A program made the translations under genes and the position numbers. The notes below the pieces were generated by a model. That model saw nothing but the letters and a program-made list of their open reading frames with translations. It was not told the origin of the DNA and made no database searches. Of a DNA stretch of 64,000 nt, positions 11,503 through 20,379 are shown one piece after another (positions within the stretch are counted from its first letter, which is position 1; each line of letters opens with the position of its first letter). This DNA is from Metaphire vulgaris (Eukaryota; Annelida; Clitellata; Crassiclitellata; Megascolecidae): contig CM030836.1 of the NCBI GenBank assembly GCA_018105865.1, positions 19,004,003 through 19,068,002 on the forward strand, written 5' to 3'.

Positions 11503-12105
11503 TATTATGTACTATAAATAGGTCTATTTTTGCGATCGTTTTATTATAGAAATATTCGTTTGAATAATTTCTTCGCTACAGAGATCTGTTTGCTGACGAA
11601 CGCAAAGCGTGTTGCCAGCGTAAGAGCGGAGACGGACTGCAGTCTGTTTTCTCTGTCCGTCGACCACTTCCTATCCGTGCTCGACCACTTCCCGACGATG
11701 AGACGGACCATGGAGACGGAGGCTAGGGCTCGCATCTACCGGACGACCGGCCAGAACCACCACCGCGACGACGACGACGGCGCTCCCGACGACTCGGCGG
11801 GACCTGCTGACCGCGACGGGGCTGCTGCTCCTGCCCGGCGCCGCGGCGACTCTTCCTCCTCGACCGATCGCAGGGGCGACGCGGCGGAACCACCGCCCGG
11901 CGGCCGGCGTCCCCCGTCGCTCAGCCTCGGCAAGCGGAAATGCAGCGGGTCCGAGGCGGCGCGACGATGGAGAGGGACAGCGTTGTTGCCCTCTGCGTCC
12001 CTGAGACCAGCGGAGGCGTACCGGAGAGGGAGAGGGAGAGGGAGAGGGAGAGGGAGAGGGAGAGGGAGAGGAGGAGCAGCGTTTCAGAAAGATACGACGA
12101 CTTAA
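2319..12105 (+). CDS. HCN: HCN channel (hyperpolarization-activated cyclic-nucleotide-gated), 5'-partial, 8 exons
   Basis: Encodes the pore subunit of the Ih/If current: a plasma-membrane tetramer opened by hyperpolarization, carrying Na+ and K+, and modulated by cAMP/cGMP. Exons: 2319-2482, 3765-3935, 4298-4395, 7285-7434, 8046-8264, 9237-9383, 10060-10303, 11582-12105. All phases agree, giving about 571 residues. Visible in order: S1, S2, S3, a charged S4 with regularly spaced Arg/Lys, S5, pore with the CIGYG filter, S6, C-linker, cyclic-nucleotide-binding domain and a low-complexity tail. The S5-pore turret has no N-x-S/T glycosylation site, unlike vertebrate HCNs. The exon bearing the N-terminus and HCN domain is not in the window; the first visible exon starts mid-codon after an acceptor. 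Family identity is certain; the exact C-terminus is not, because of an alternative frame (see finding). Confidence 0.95.
2500..2682. repeat. AAT and TA microsatellites in HCN intron
   Basis: AAT run at 2500-2568 and TA run at 2624-2682, just after HCN exon a. Confidence 0.95.
3303..3493 (+). mobile_element. hAT-like MITE, family A copy 1
   Basis: 191 bp with terminal repeats CAGTGGCGGCTCCA / TGGAGCCGCCACTG and a perfect 8-bp target duplication GTTGCTGC (3295-3302 and 3494-3501). Eight-bp duplications and CAG-type ends are hAT features. Copies at 7633 and 28979. Confidence 0.9.
3625..3735 (+). repeat. Dispersed repeat upstream of HCN exon b
   Basis: Copy of 2094-2225, also preceded by a TA run, ending 30 bp before the exon b coding start; it supplies pyrimidine-rich sequence near the acceptor. 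Confidence 0.8.
3765..3935 (+). CDS. HCN: HCN exon b: S2-S3 linker and S3
   Basis: Acceptor ...cgaatag ending at 3764, donor GTGAAT at 3936. Encodes an acidic linker with the conserved ILDPKEI motif, then S3 with [13 protein letters not shown]. Phase 1 to phase 1. Confidence 0.93.
4083..4171. repeat. TCA/TCG trinucleotide repeat
   Basis: Mixed TCA and TCG units. Frames across it give poly-Ser or poly-Met and are not genes. Confidence 0.95.
4298..4395 (+). CDS. HCN: HCN exon c: S4 voltage sensor
   Basis: Acceptor caattag ending at 4297, donor GTAGTT at 4396. Encodes the voltage sensor [14 protein letters not shown] followed by [17 protein letters not shown]. The S4-S5 linker formed with the next exon looks a couple of residues shorter than in insect HCN as I recall it, so a slightly different donor (for example GTTAAT at 4399) is possible. 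Confidence 0.9.
4396..6989. other. HCN exon c-d intron, non-coding
   Basis: AAT/ATT palindrome, TA-rich patches (5195-5265, 5940-5965) and a decayed element ending CCTGGCTACGCCGCTG near 6740-6907. Nothing else recognised. Confidence 0.6.
4724..4804. repeat. AAT repeat turning into ATT (palindromic)
   Basis: AAT units switch to ATT at about 4787, making a self-complementary tract in the HCN exon c-d intron. Confidence 0.95.
6990..7044. repeat. 14-bp tandem repeat, four copies
   Basis: GAAAAGTGCCGATA/T units directly before the MITE at 7045. Confidence 0.9.
7045..7255. mobile_element. MITE, CAGTGGCGTAACGTG family
   Basis: CAGTGGCGTAACGTGGGGG to CACGTTACGCCACTG. The flanks do not give a clean duplication. 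Holds AACCCTAAC telomere-like runs and the shared core (7137-7164). A truncated relative lies at 17010-17206. Confidence 0.75.
7285..7434 (+). CDS. HCN: HCN exon d: S5 and pore turret
   Basis: Acceptor gcgttttag ending at 7284, donor GTGAAT at 7435; phase 0 at both ends, 50 codons. S5 contains [14 protein letters not shown], a strong HCN signature. The turret reads [12 protein letters not shown] and continues in the next exon without a glycosylation sequon. Confidence 0.93.
7633..7789 (+). mobile_element. hAT-like MITE, family A copy 2
   Basis: 157 bp, CAGTGGCGGCTCTA to GGAGCCGCCACTG, perfect duplication GGCCAGGC on each side. Internally deleted relative to the 3303 copy. Confidence 0.88.
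8046..8264 (+). CDS. HCN: HCN exon e: selectivity filter and S6
   Basis: Acceptor tactgtag ending at 8045. 73 codons, phase 0 to phase 0. Contains the pore helix and filter [11 protein letters not shown] and S6 with [18 protein letters not shown]. The only exit that keeps the frame into the next exon is a GC donor (AAG then GCAAGA at 8265), so the following intron appears to be GC-AG. Confidence 0.94.
8289..8372. mobile_element. piggyBac-like palindromic MITE, copy a
   Basis: 84 bp; TTAACCCATTAACTGGGG ... GGTTAAGGGGTTAG. Lies 25 bp after HCN exon e. Confidence 0.65.
8422..8692. mobile_element. hAT-like MITE, family B
   Basis: 271 bp with ends CAGCGCCGAATTA / TAATCCGGCACTG and perfect duplication GTATTTGC. 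Interior has inverted blocks rich in GGGGCC. Lies in the HCN pore/C-linker intron. Confidence 0.88.
9237..9383 (+). CDS. HCN: HCN exon f: C-linker
   Basis: Acceptor ccgaacag ending at 9236, donor GTGAGC at 9384. 49 codons in phase 0. Encodes the A'-D' helices of the C-linker: [17 protein letters not shown] and [11 protein letters not shown]. Matches the HCN gating-ring sequence closely. Confidence 0.94.
9554..9614. mobile_element. piggyBac-like palindromic MITE, copy b
   Basis: 61 bp; TTAACCCCTTAAC ... GTTAAGGGGTTAA, shorter interior. Same family as 21849 and 57519. Confidence 0.7.
10060..10303 (+). CDS. HCN: HCN exon g: first part of the cyclic-nucleotide-binding domain
   Basis: Acceptor gctatag ending at 10059, donor GTGGCA at 10304, exits in phase 1. 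Encodes [17 protein letters not shown], then [17 protein letters not shown] and [13 protein letters not shown], ending just before the phosphate-binding cassette at YFG. Confidence 0.95.
10472..10640 (+). repeat. SINE-like repeat with AAT run, copy 1
   Basis: AAT run, then GCACTTCTACAGCACCAGTT, a GGGTATCAATCGACGGTA block and GCAAAAGACCAGGTCATT. Copies: 49888-50045, 52918-53020, 62104-62250, and an inverted partial at 38694-38750. Confidence 0.75.
10986..11180. mobile_element. hAT-like MITE, family C
   Basis: 195 bp, CAGGGGCGTAGCGACG to CCTGGCTACGCCCCT, perfect duplication TTTGGCGC. The same start occurs at about 16-35 and the same end at about 1385-1398. Confidence 0.88.
11239..11323. repeat. 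AGA trinucleotide repeat
   Basis: About 28 AGA units in the HCN intron before exon h; a TAA run follows at 11440-11502. Confidence 0.95.
11582..12105 (+). CDS. HCN: HCN exon h: end of cyclic-nucleotide-binding domain plus C-terminal tail
   Basis: Acceptor cgctacag ending at 11581. Begins with the phosphate-binding cassette [18 protein letters not shown]. The cAMP-contacting Glu and Arg are present; the position that is Thr in mammalian HCN2 (RTAS) is Val here (RVAS), as in insect channels. After [16 protein letters not shown] the tail turns into Asp-, Ala- and Arg-rich low complexity and then an Arg-Gly run coded by a GGGAGA repeat (12026-12072), stopping at 12103-12105. A second frame over the repeat stays open to 12218 and reads as a more ordinary protein tail. 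No canonical AATAAA follows within about 200 bp, so a further 3' exon or an error in this GC-rich part is possible. Confidence 0.85.
12026..12072 (+). repeat. GGGAGA hexanucleotide repeat in HCN exon
   Basis: About eight units; codes Arg-Gly in the main frame and Arg-Glu in the alternative one. Changes in copy number keep the frame. Confidence 0.95.
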
Positions 12106-12867
12106 AGCGCAGTAGATTGTTATTAGCGTCATCGGACAACCGTCACTTAGTCATACCTAACCTAAGACCCATGGAGATTCCAAGACTGAGAAAATTAAGA
12201 TCTGCCGATTTCCTTTAGAAATACGATTAGTTAATAATAATTCTACATAGCAATAATCATTTGCGTCTAGCATAGAGCTGTTAAATCATATATATATATA
12301 TATGATTAATTGTCGGGCGTAGCGTTTTGCAATCTATGCTGGACTTCTTTCGCTGTTTAGGGTTTCTATGGTCTGCCATAGCTCCGCACATAACTGCATA
12401 CTTTGAACACACGAGGAGCAATATTTTCTGTTAGTAGACCGATCAAAATTCCAAGATTCATTCGACGCAGAAAACGAATAGCCTAGTTATCGTCATCAGA
12501 CGTTCTAGTGATAACGAAACTACTCAGATCAGCACGATTATATAATTCTATACCCTGCAGCTTATTAGGTTATTAGCCAAGGATGATTTATAACAAACGT
12601 CCATACTTCGAAACATCTGACTGAAATGTATTAGGCCTAAATGCTAAATATTGACACGAAGCTTGCAACCTGTTAGCAAGGACATGATTGAGATTAGAAC
12701 ACTGTTTTAGCTTCTGTCTTTGATCTTGTTTAATGTTTGGTGCAAGATGAGAAAGAAGTTGTGGGCCTATATTGAAAACAATGAATTCGAAAACTGCTTG
12801 AAAACATAACGGACAGCGTACGCTCTTTGTGGTAGCCAGAAATCTTAACGATTTGCATTGAAAGCAG

Positions 12868-13070
12868 AGGCGTAGCAGCCATATGGACAACCTGGCCAAA
12901 TGCCAAGGGCCCCCGACCTGCAAAAGGCCCCCGACCCGAGGAAATAAAATTATTTAACGACAAGCAAAAAAAAGTCGTCAACATTTTCGCAAACTTGTCA
13001 GATCGTCTCTGGAAAGGGCCCTCTGCCCGTTTTTCGCCAAGGGCCCCCGAGCATATTGCTACGCCACTGA
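12868..13070. mobile_element. MITE, CAGAGGCGTAGCA family
   Basis: CAGAGGCGTAGCAGCCATATG to CATATTGCTACGCCACTG with GGGCCCCCGA blocks inverted inside and the shared core at 12958-12980. No target duplication seen. Confidence 0.65.
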
Positions 13071-13672
13071 TCAAAAACGTTGTAAGTCTTCAATTTTATC
13101 CGTCAAGTTCTCCCATTTTCATTAGAAATCAAGACAAATATTCTGCTCTAGCGAAGTCAGGAAAAGATATGGTTTCATCTGAGATTAAATAGAAGTAAAT
13201 TTACCAACGCTAGCGATCTGGATTCCTCCTTTTACTGCATGCAGTTAGAATCTGTCGTTCGACGCGCCCAGCTTAACGATCTACCTAATTTGGTGTCTAC
13301 GCTCAAATTCCTTGTTCTTACAGCACCGCTACTAGACAGTTTTAGAAAGCAATCAAAAGGTATCTACCTAGAGGCAAACATTATAACAATTTCTGATTAA
13401 TGTCAATTTTAGACTGCAAGACCATTGTTATTTCGGCAAATAAGCAATGACGAACGAACGAACGAACGAACGAAAGAAAGGATCTATCAGGAGTTTGAAT
13501 TCGAATTAACAGATGGCGCGGAGGCTCTCAATTACGTCCGCGCGAAAATTTCCGCGTCTTTCCGCGGCTGCGGTCTTCAATTGCGTCCGCGCGCGCACCG
13601 TCTGCGGATTCCATTCAACGTCCGACGGAACAGACGATTGGAACGGAAAGTAAGTAGAGTGGGTTCCCGGCA

Positions 13673-14172
13673 TCAGAACCGTTCGTCGCCGTACAGGGTT
13701 CTCCAGTTCTGCAGGGCGTGGCCGCCGAGCAGCGCTTCGGCGTCGTCGTCGTAGATACCGGACACCGGACGTAGTCTCCGGGCCCCGGGGGCCGGCGGGT
13801 GGTGTCCGCCGGCCGCCGTTCGGTAGTTGCGTCCGAACTGCGAGTCCCAGTTCTGAAGGTTGATCGGATGCGAATAGGGGTCGGGTGCGTTGAACGAGTC
13901 CCAGTAGGCGGACTCGGAGAAGAGGCGTTTGACCGAGGACACGCTCTTCGGTTCTTCCTCGCGACCGGCACCGCTTTCCGGGTGGCGTCCGGTTCCTCTT
14001 CTCTTCCTCCCGGATCCGTCTTCGTCACGGCTGCAGCGCCGCCGGATGTTCTCACTTCCTCCGGAACGTTATCCTCCTCCTCTTCGACGAACGCGGTCAA
14101 CGGGCGACGAAGAGGATTTGCGATTGTGACATCAACGGCACACAATACGACGAAAACAATGGCGGTCTTCAT
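13673..14172 (-). CDS. Putative secreted peptide precursor, needs a frame switch
   Basis: Frame 1 begins with ATG at 14172 and a clear signal peptide (MKTAIVFVVLCAVDVTIA), then an acidic pro-region. Frame 2, open from 14068 to a TGA at 13673, is richer in aromatic residues and has SSVKR before a 30-residue segment (13924-13835) ending WDSQF, followed by Gly-Arg (13834-13829), the layout of an amidated neuropeptide. LQNW occurs twice in frame 2 (LQNWDSQFG and LQNWRTLYG), a repeat absent from frame 1, which becomes Pro/Thr/Ser/Arg-rich. A one-base shift between about 14068 and 13945 would join signal peptide to peptide. Frame 1 alone runs on to 13615. Could be an assembly error, a pseudogene, or a tiny unrecognised intron. 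I do not recognise the peptide family. Confidence 0.5.
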
Positions 14173-14332
14173 TCTTTCGATTAATTAATTATTAATTATC
14201 AAGAAGGTCTTCAGCTGGAATTTAATAAAATTAAAACGTAATCAGTATTTTAACGAACCATTTACAACAACATTCCTCGATTAGACAACTTTTATTTAAA
14301 TTTCTATGCATAGTAACAAAATACTAAAACTA

Positions 14333-14338
14333 CTAGGC

Positions 14339-14402
<64 letters not shown>
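14333..14402. repeat. CTA trinucleotide repeat
   Basis: About 23 CTA units upstream of the peptide-precursor unit; GA/GACA repeats follow at 14587-14641. Confidence 0.95.
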
Positions 14403-14596
14403 AACAAAAGACAGATGACTATAAAAACGACATCATGGGATTATAACTTTTGCGCTAAAACAACAGCAAAATATCCCCAAAATATTCAAGCACTTAGGGC
14501 TTAGGCGTATGGATTTGCCCGCTATCCTGTTCACATTCGTCTTCTTCGAACGACATCGAACCTACAAATAACAGATTTTGCTGCAGGAAGAGAGAA

Positions 14597-14641
<45 letters not shown>

Positions 14642-15889
14642 CAGAAAGAGACAAATAGAAGAAGTCGACAGCATATAGAAAGAAGACCAGTTCACAGTGT
14701 TAATTTGACCAACGAACCAGCAGAGCAGGCGGACTTTACTGTGCAATTTTAGCGACGGCAGATTTCAATACAGAAAGTGAGATATCGGAGGAATGTATCG
14801 GATGGAATTGTTATATACGTCACTGCCCCCCATATGCATCACCGCATCCCGCGAGCATTTTAAGTAACGAAGACGCCCAGGCGAATTCTGTCAGATGAAA
14901 CTCGAGTGTGCTTGCTTTCTCGTGTTAAATGGCGACTCCATTTCTGGCAATTAACTGGTCGAATAGCAAAACTATACGATCCTATTTGAATCCATCGCAT
15001 GAAATCAAAAGCTCCAATTTGCGATGTTCCAGCGGGGCACTTGAATTCACAATAGCCACTCGCGGATTCGCCCAACGCATTAGGGCACTGTATCCTGTAT
15101 CGTATCACTCTGTATCGTGCGAACATTGCGCCACGAGCGAATTATTTTATCCGCAAAACAAGGTAGGATAGGTGGCGAAAGACAGGCGCCCAAGCATTGG
15201 CCTATAGATAGATAGTAAAACAGTCAGATAAGCTTGTGGAGAAAAAAGTTACGATGGGAAGAAGCATTTGGACTTCTCGGAACTGAAAAAACCGAAAACT
15301 TTGTGCTAATCAAACGTTTTTGTACAGTAAAACACAATTATAGTCGCAAATTGCTAAACGTGAACATATTTTCTCCTGTGCCTCAAACTGCAGATGATGA
15401 GGCTGGTAACATAATTGGGGTTTTATACTAAAAAATTCTTTATCTTCGTCCACAAGTTGTGATATCGGTATATATTGTTAAAGCTCAATTGTTGAAAATT
15501 TGATGGTATACCTTTCCCTTTATGGTGCTTTTCATTAACACCTTCGAGTAGGAATGGAAAATATTTGACATTGGGTCTCCTATCTAAACGTTGGTGGTCG
15601 AAAATTTTGTAACGCTCGACCCGTCCCCGACTGCTTTCTGAAAAATGGACCACTACAATGTACTGTAGTAGTGCCCGAAGATGGCCATGGGTCCATTTCT
15701 TATAACTCAACCCAACCCATAAAATCTTCAACCCAACCCAACCCATACCGGCAATAGGGCTACTTGACCCAACCCAACCCACCATAGAATTTAATGTGTA
15801 AAAGTCTGACCCGACCCAACCCATGGGTTGACCCAACCACCTACGGCCATCTCTGGTGGCGCCAAAGCGACGAAAGAAATCATAAAGAT

Positions 15890-15910
15890 GACGACGACGA
15901 CGACCGATGA

Positions 15911-15941
<31 letters not shown>

Positions 15942-15957
15942 GATGATGATGATGATG
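15890..15957. repeat. GAC/GAT trinucleotide repeat
   Basis: ACG units then GAT units, next to CCCAACCC-rich low-complexity DNA (15711-15840). Confidence 0.9.
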
Positions 15958-16032
15958 AAGGAATGCGTTCACTGTGACCAAGAGAATGACTAAGTTGCAG
16001 TCGTTATCAATGCAGTGAATAATTACCGATGA

Positions 16033-16272
16033 GCTCAGTCGTCTGCAGCCGTCAAACAGTCGCTGACGTCACAAGTGTCATCGACGTCACAGGAAGTGAC
16101 GCTTGCGCAAGAACTCGCGCCTACGGAGACAGCTTCTTCTCGCGCAGGCGTTCAACCCCTCAGGACAAATCTACTGTACAGCACCCCACCCCCACCCCCA
16201 CCTCCAATCATTTCGGGTCGTGGCATGCCCTGGTATCAAGTGATGACGGACTATGCACGCGAGAGTCTGTAG
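16033..16272 (+). CDS. Possible orphan 3'-terminal exon
   Basis: An open frame after a TGA at 16030-16032 ends at TAG 16270-16272. It reads AQSSAAVKQSLTSQV, a polyproline run and PWYQVMTDYARESL. There is no good ATG and only weak acceptor candidates (for example after ctcag at 16033-16038). It lies 3.9 kb past the HCN stop on the same strand, so it could be an alternative HCN end or part of another gene. May be chance. Confidence 0.2.
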   Translation, partial: AQSSAAVKQSLTSQVSSTSQEVTLAQELAPTETASSRAGVQPLRTNLLYSTPPPPPPPIISGRGMPWYQVMTDYARESL

Positions 16273-17009
16273 AGCACAGATAACTGTCCATGCAGAACAC
16301 CAACAGATAACGGAACTAAATAATGCATGGAATATAAGACACTACGATAATTAATATATTATCTAATTAATAATATTATTAATAATAATATTATTATTAA
16401 TGCCTGTATTATTAATTATTTCTGTCTTTTTTTTGAAGCCATTGTTTGATTTTTCCTTTGCCAGAGTCGTCAGAAATTCCTTTGATTCTACCCTGTCATT
16501 TATTTAGCGCCTGAATCAGAGCAATTAGTTTAAAATTTAAGTAACCAAAATATTCGATGAATAACGATTCTAACTCTGCAGTATACAGTACTATGCACTC
16601 TAACTGTCTGGCGGTATGAATGAAGCCCCGTTTAGAAGTTAGAGTCATTTTTCTTTGCAACCAACAGCCTCCGATCCTAGATTTATTGGATATATATTAT
16701 ATCCCAATCCCATCGTTAGTGGATTATGCTGATAGACCCACTGGATGCATAGGATGAGAGGTCACAGGATACGCGCCACCCCAAAGTCCACCCCAACAAT
16801 TTCGTTGCTAATTTGTCATAATGGTGAAAAGTCAAAAAAATTAACAGAGCAAATAAATAACTGAGTATCGTTTTTCTTCACTTTCAATAATTTCCACAAC
16901 ACGCATCAATAAATATGTAAGGAGTGGGGCAAGACAGAATGGGAAATGGAAGACGCAGTGCCCGCAATCCCAATTCCTGGATCCGCCCTCGACTGAAGAA
17001 ATGCCTCCA

Positions 17010-17206
17010 CAGTGGCGTAGCGTGACTTTTGGGGGCCGTTGGGACCCTTGCCATGGGGGCCCTAGAGTTTCAGCTGATTAAACAAAAAATAACGTTATCG
17101 CCCCCTTTTTATCCTGACGAGCAAAAAAAGGTCATCAGCACATCATTTCTAGGGTTAGCCACTGGTTAGGGGGTAGGGTTAACCCTAACCTAACCCTGGC
17201 TTAGAT
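17010..17206 (-). mobile_element. Truncated copy of the 7045-7255 element
   Basis: Starts CAGTGGCGTAGCGTGAC, includes TGACGAGCAAAAAAAGGTC and ends in TTAGGG-like repeats without the far terminal repeat. It interrupts a 65-70 bp direct duplication (about 16945-17009 and 17205-17275). Confidence 0.6.
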
Positions 17207-18406
17207 GGAAGACACACAGCCCGGGCCACAATGTCAATTCTTGGATCCGCCCTCGACTGAAGAAATGCCTCCAAGTCTATCCTCAAGAAGTAACAATATA
17301 GTTCTGTTCTATATACTGTAAGTCCATGACTGCCCGAGGCCGGTAAAAAGAAAAACGTTTAAATCTCTCTTTCGGATCCACCAGTATTTGCCAACCAATG
17401 CTTGGACGTTTTACGGCGGCTCTTGAGCGCGTAATACGCCGAACAACAAAGAGTCGCTTTTTTGCTTGGAAGGGGATTTTCATGTCTCAATTGCGTGGAT
17501 CTTTAGCGAAAACAGTCAGTCGCAATTAAATCATGGCCTCGTATGAGATGTCGCATTCATCCAGGCACAACAACACTCAACAGTAGAAAGCATTCTAGTC
17601 GCCACAGAGGTCGCTACGGAACACGTTCTGATAACAAGACGGTTTTGGGACGACACAGCTCCGTCCAGCGACTATTATTAGAACTACACAGTACGAACGC
17701 CAATATATTATATATATATTAGCCACGAATAGAGATGCAATTGACGAGGGCAAACATTCGACGCCAATCGTGTTTTTTTCTGTACATCTGTGCGGGGGTG
17801 GGTGGGTGGGTGGGGGGGGGGTGGGGGCTTGAGCCGGAATAGAACGTGTCTCTGGAGATGGCACTTGTGACGCCGAAATATTTGCCGACGTTTTGCGACG
17901 ATGTTGACTGTGTTATTATGTCAGCCGTAATGATTGGGCTGTTAATTAAACAGACCGCCCAATCATCGATGCCCTAACAGTGAATGATTTAGAGATCGGG
18001 GGAGGGGGAGGAGGGGAGGTCTAGTCTAGTGATGTGGTTGTAAATCTATGTTGTCCAACAAGAGCATCGAAATGAACATAGAGAGTAATATAACTTGAAC
18101 GACTAGCTGATATCTAAGTGGGTGTGGGGGGATGTTTGCTGATGACTTGATTGTTGTATAGAGTACAGTATAGGTTAATCTTCGCCTGTCTCTCACGCAG
18201 ACACTCTTTGGGTTGGGAATTCTTGGGGGCGATGCGAAACGCCATAGTTTTTTTTATCCCTGAAATGATGAATAATTGTATATAAGTACTCAAGTGTTTG
18301 TAGTAGCCATTTGATTGTCAATAGTGAAGAGGAACAAATGTTCATTTAAAAATTAATGTACATTGCATTAGGTAAACTTCGCATCTATTTTGAGTCTGTG
18401 CTGAGC

Positions 18407-18621
18407 CATGGGCGTCCGCACATTTGGGGCAAGAGGGGGCACTTGTCCCTCCTGGGGGCAAAATAAAAATGCCAATATTTCTCATTGAAATTTGAAAACC
18501 TTGCTAAAATACTAGCCGTGACCATTGTGTTAAGATGTGTTTTGCCCCCTCTTGGAAAAATTAATTAATAATGACCATTATGTTTTGACCCCTCCTGGAA
18601 AAATTTCTGTGGGCGCCCATG
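18407..18621. mobile_element. hAT-like MITE, family D copy 1
   Basis: 215 bp, CATGGGCGTCCGCAC to GGGCGCCCATG, perfect duplication TGCTGAGC. Related copies at 38265 and 40265 and a partial one near 29680-29840. Confidence 0.88.
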
Positions 18622-19124
18622 TGCTGAGCCATAATCTTTTATCGCATGGAGATTCTAGCTAAATAAATTGGTTAGATTATAGTAATATAATTATTGTCAA
18701 AGCAGACAGCTATTTAAAGAAGACAAGGAATGAGAATTTCGAGCGAAGAAGGTTACTCAAAATAAATAATAACCGTGTTTATACCATTATAACTTCATCG
18801 TGTCATGTTAAATGTTTGTCCAATTTCCATAGCGACGATTACAGAGTCATTTTGACCATAAATAAAAGCAATAATGTGGCGACAATCTGTTAGCCACATC
18901 GACGCAATCAACTTCAAGAGTTTCAGGCGATCAAACTTGTTCTTCGAAGGGGAAAAATTGCCAGATCTCACCTTTACACTGTTCGCGTGATTTCCCCCTC
19001 TCGTTTCTCGCCTCTAATAATTATTGAGAGCGGTGGTGCAAAGGGATCAGGTATCTAACGTTTAGAGGATGAGCTGAAACCACTTATCGTGGCATCGGAT
19101 CTTATGGTATTCTGGAAATGAGAG

Positions 19125-19890
19125 ATGTTTTTTGGTTTCGTCGTCTTTAAAGGTTTAAAAATCTATACAATGTATAGCCACCATTATTATAAATGCCAAT
19201 ATAGACACATTAATACGGTGGAAAGTGGCGGATTTTTCTTGTCCTCTGACATCAGTGCGGGGCGCTTGAGGGTTCCAAATAGAAATTTGGATGAAATATC
19301 GACATGAATTTTTGGGTCGCCCGAAAATTTTTCATTCAAAAATTTTTTATAGTCCAGGGTTTTTTTCCGAAATTTGAGCGAAAATTTGTGGTGTCGTAGG
19401 GCTTTCATATTTGCACCGATTGAAACCCAGTCGATGCCTACAAGGAATCTGGACCCGCATTTTGGATATCTATCACTGTCCAGAATCGTATGTCAGGGTA
19501 TGTCAGGGTATGTCCTGGGAAAAACAGGGTATATCACTGTCCAGTTTATGTCCAGTGTTATTTCCGAAATTTGAGCGAAAATTTGTGGTGTTGAAAGGGC
19601 TTAAATATTTGCACCGATTTTAGCAGCCCGATGGGGCGATGCCTGCAAGAACTCTGGACCCGGACATTTTGGATATCTATCACTTTATAACGGTTTAAAA
19701 ATCTGTTTGTTGGGCCACCATTTTTATACCAATAGGGACATTAATAAGGTAGAAAGTGGCGGATTTTTCTGAGTCCTCTGACAAAGTGTGGGTGGCTTGC
19801 GGGTTCTAAATAGAAATTTGGATTAAATATCGACATGAATTTTTAAAATCATAGAAAATTTTCATTGATATTTTCATTTTTTCATTTTCA
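19125..19890. repeat. Degenerate duplications
   Basis: A block with GTGGCGGATTTTTCT and GACATGAATTTTT recurs about 540 bp apart (from 19145 and 19683), and one with GAAATTTGAGCGAAAATTTG recurs 194 bp apart (19369 and 19563). No coding signal. Confidence 0.75.
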
Positions 19891-20379
19891 TTCATTCAAA
19901 TTTTTCATTCATAATAAAGTTATTCTACTTCATCTACTGCTACTTAGTTTTTGAAAAACAAGTTGAAATTTCTCGTATAACTATTGTTTCTGTATACAGT
20001 TATTCTCAGAAGTAAAATTTATTCTACTCATCGGGCTTTCAGTTTTTGAATACTGAAAAAGCCCACATTGCCTATAATTTGTCTGGACCCACATTTTGAA
20101 TATCTTATCACTTTTATCATCGTCGATGGCATTGAAAGCTCACAAAGTTCCTGTTTTTTTTAAAACAGCAATGTTCTTAATAACATACAGAAGACCGCTA
20201 TATAATTATTTCCATATCTTATTTTGCAAAAATTTAATTAAATTTGAAATAATTTAAACCCACCTGACAAGTTTAACGTAAATGGGCAATGGCCGGAAGA
20301 AGAGAACTGCTATGAGGATCAAAATTTCAGCGTTCTCTTTATAACGGTTTCATCCTAAATTTGTTTGTTGTGTTTTTTT

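Larger units (their letters stand above)
14173..18400. other. Intergenic region, part 1
   Basis: CTA, GA/GACA and GAT repeats, CCCAACCC low complexity, the weak orphan exon, the truncated element at 17010, and a GTGGG-rich tract (17790-17826). No supported gene. Confidence 0.5.

Noticed and set aside
11671..12132. Minus-strand frames opposite HCN exon h
   Set aside because: GC-rich antisense shadow of the channel tail and its hexanucleotide repeat; the plus strand carries the conserved domain.
13799..14188. Plus-strand frame over the peptide precursor
   Set aside because: Antisense shadow; it lacks a signal peptide or any recognisable motif.
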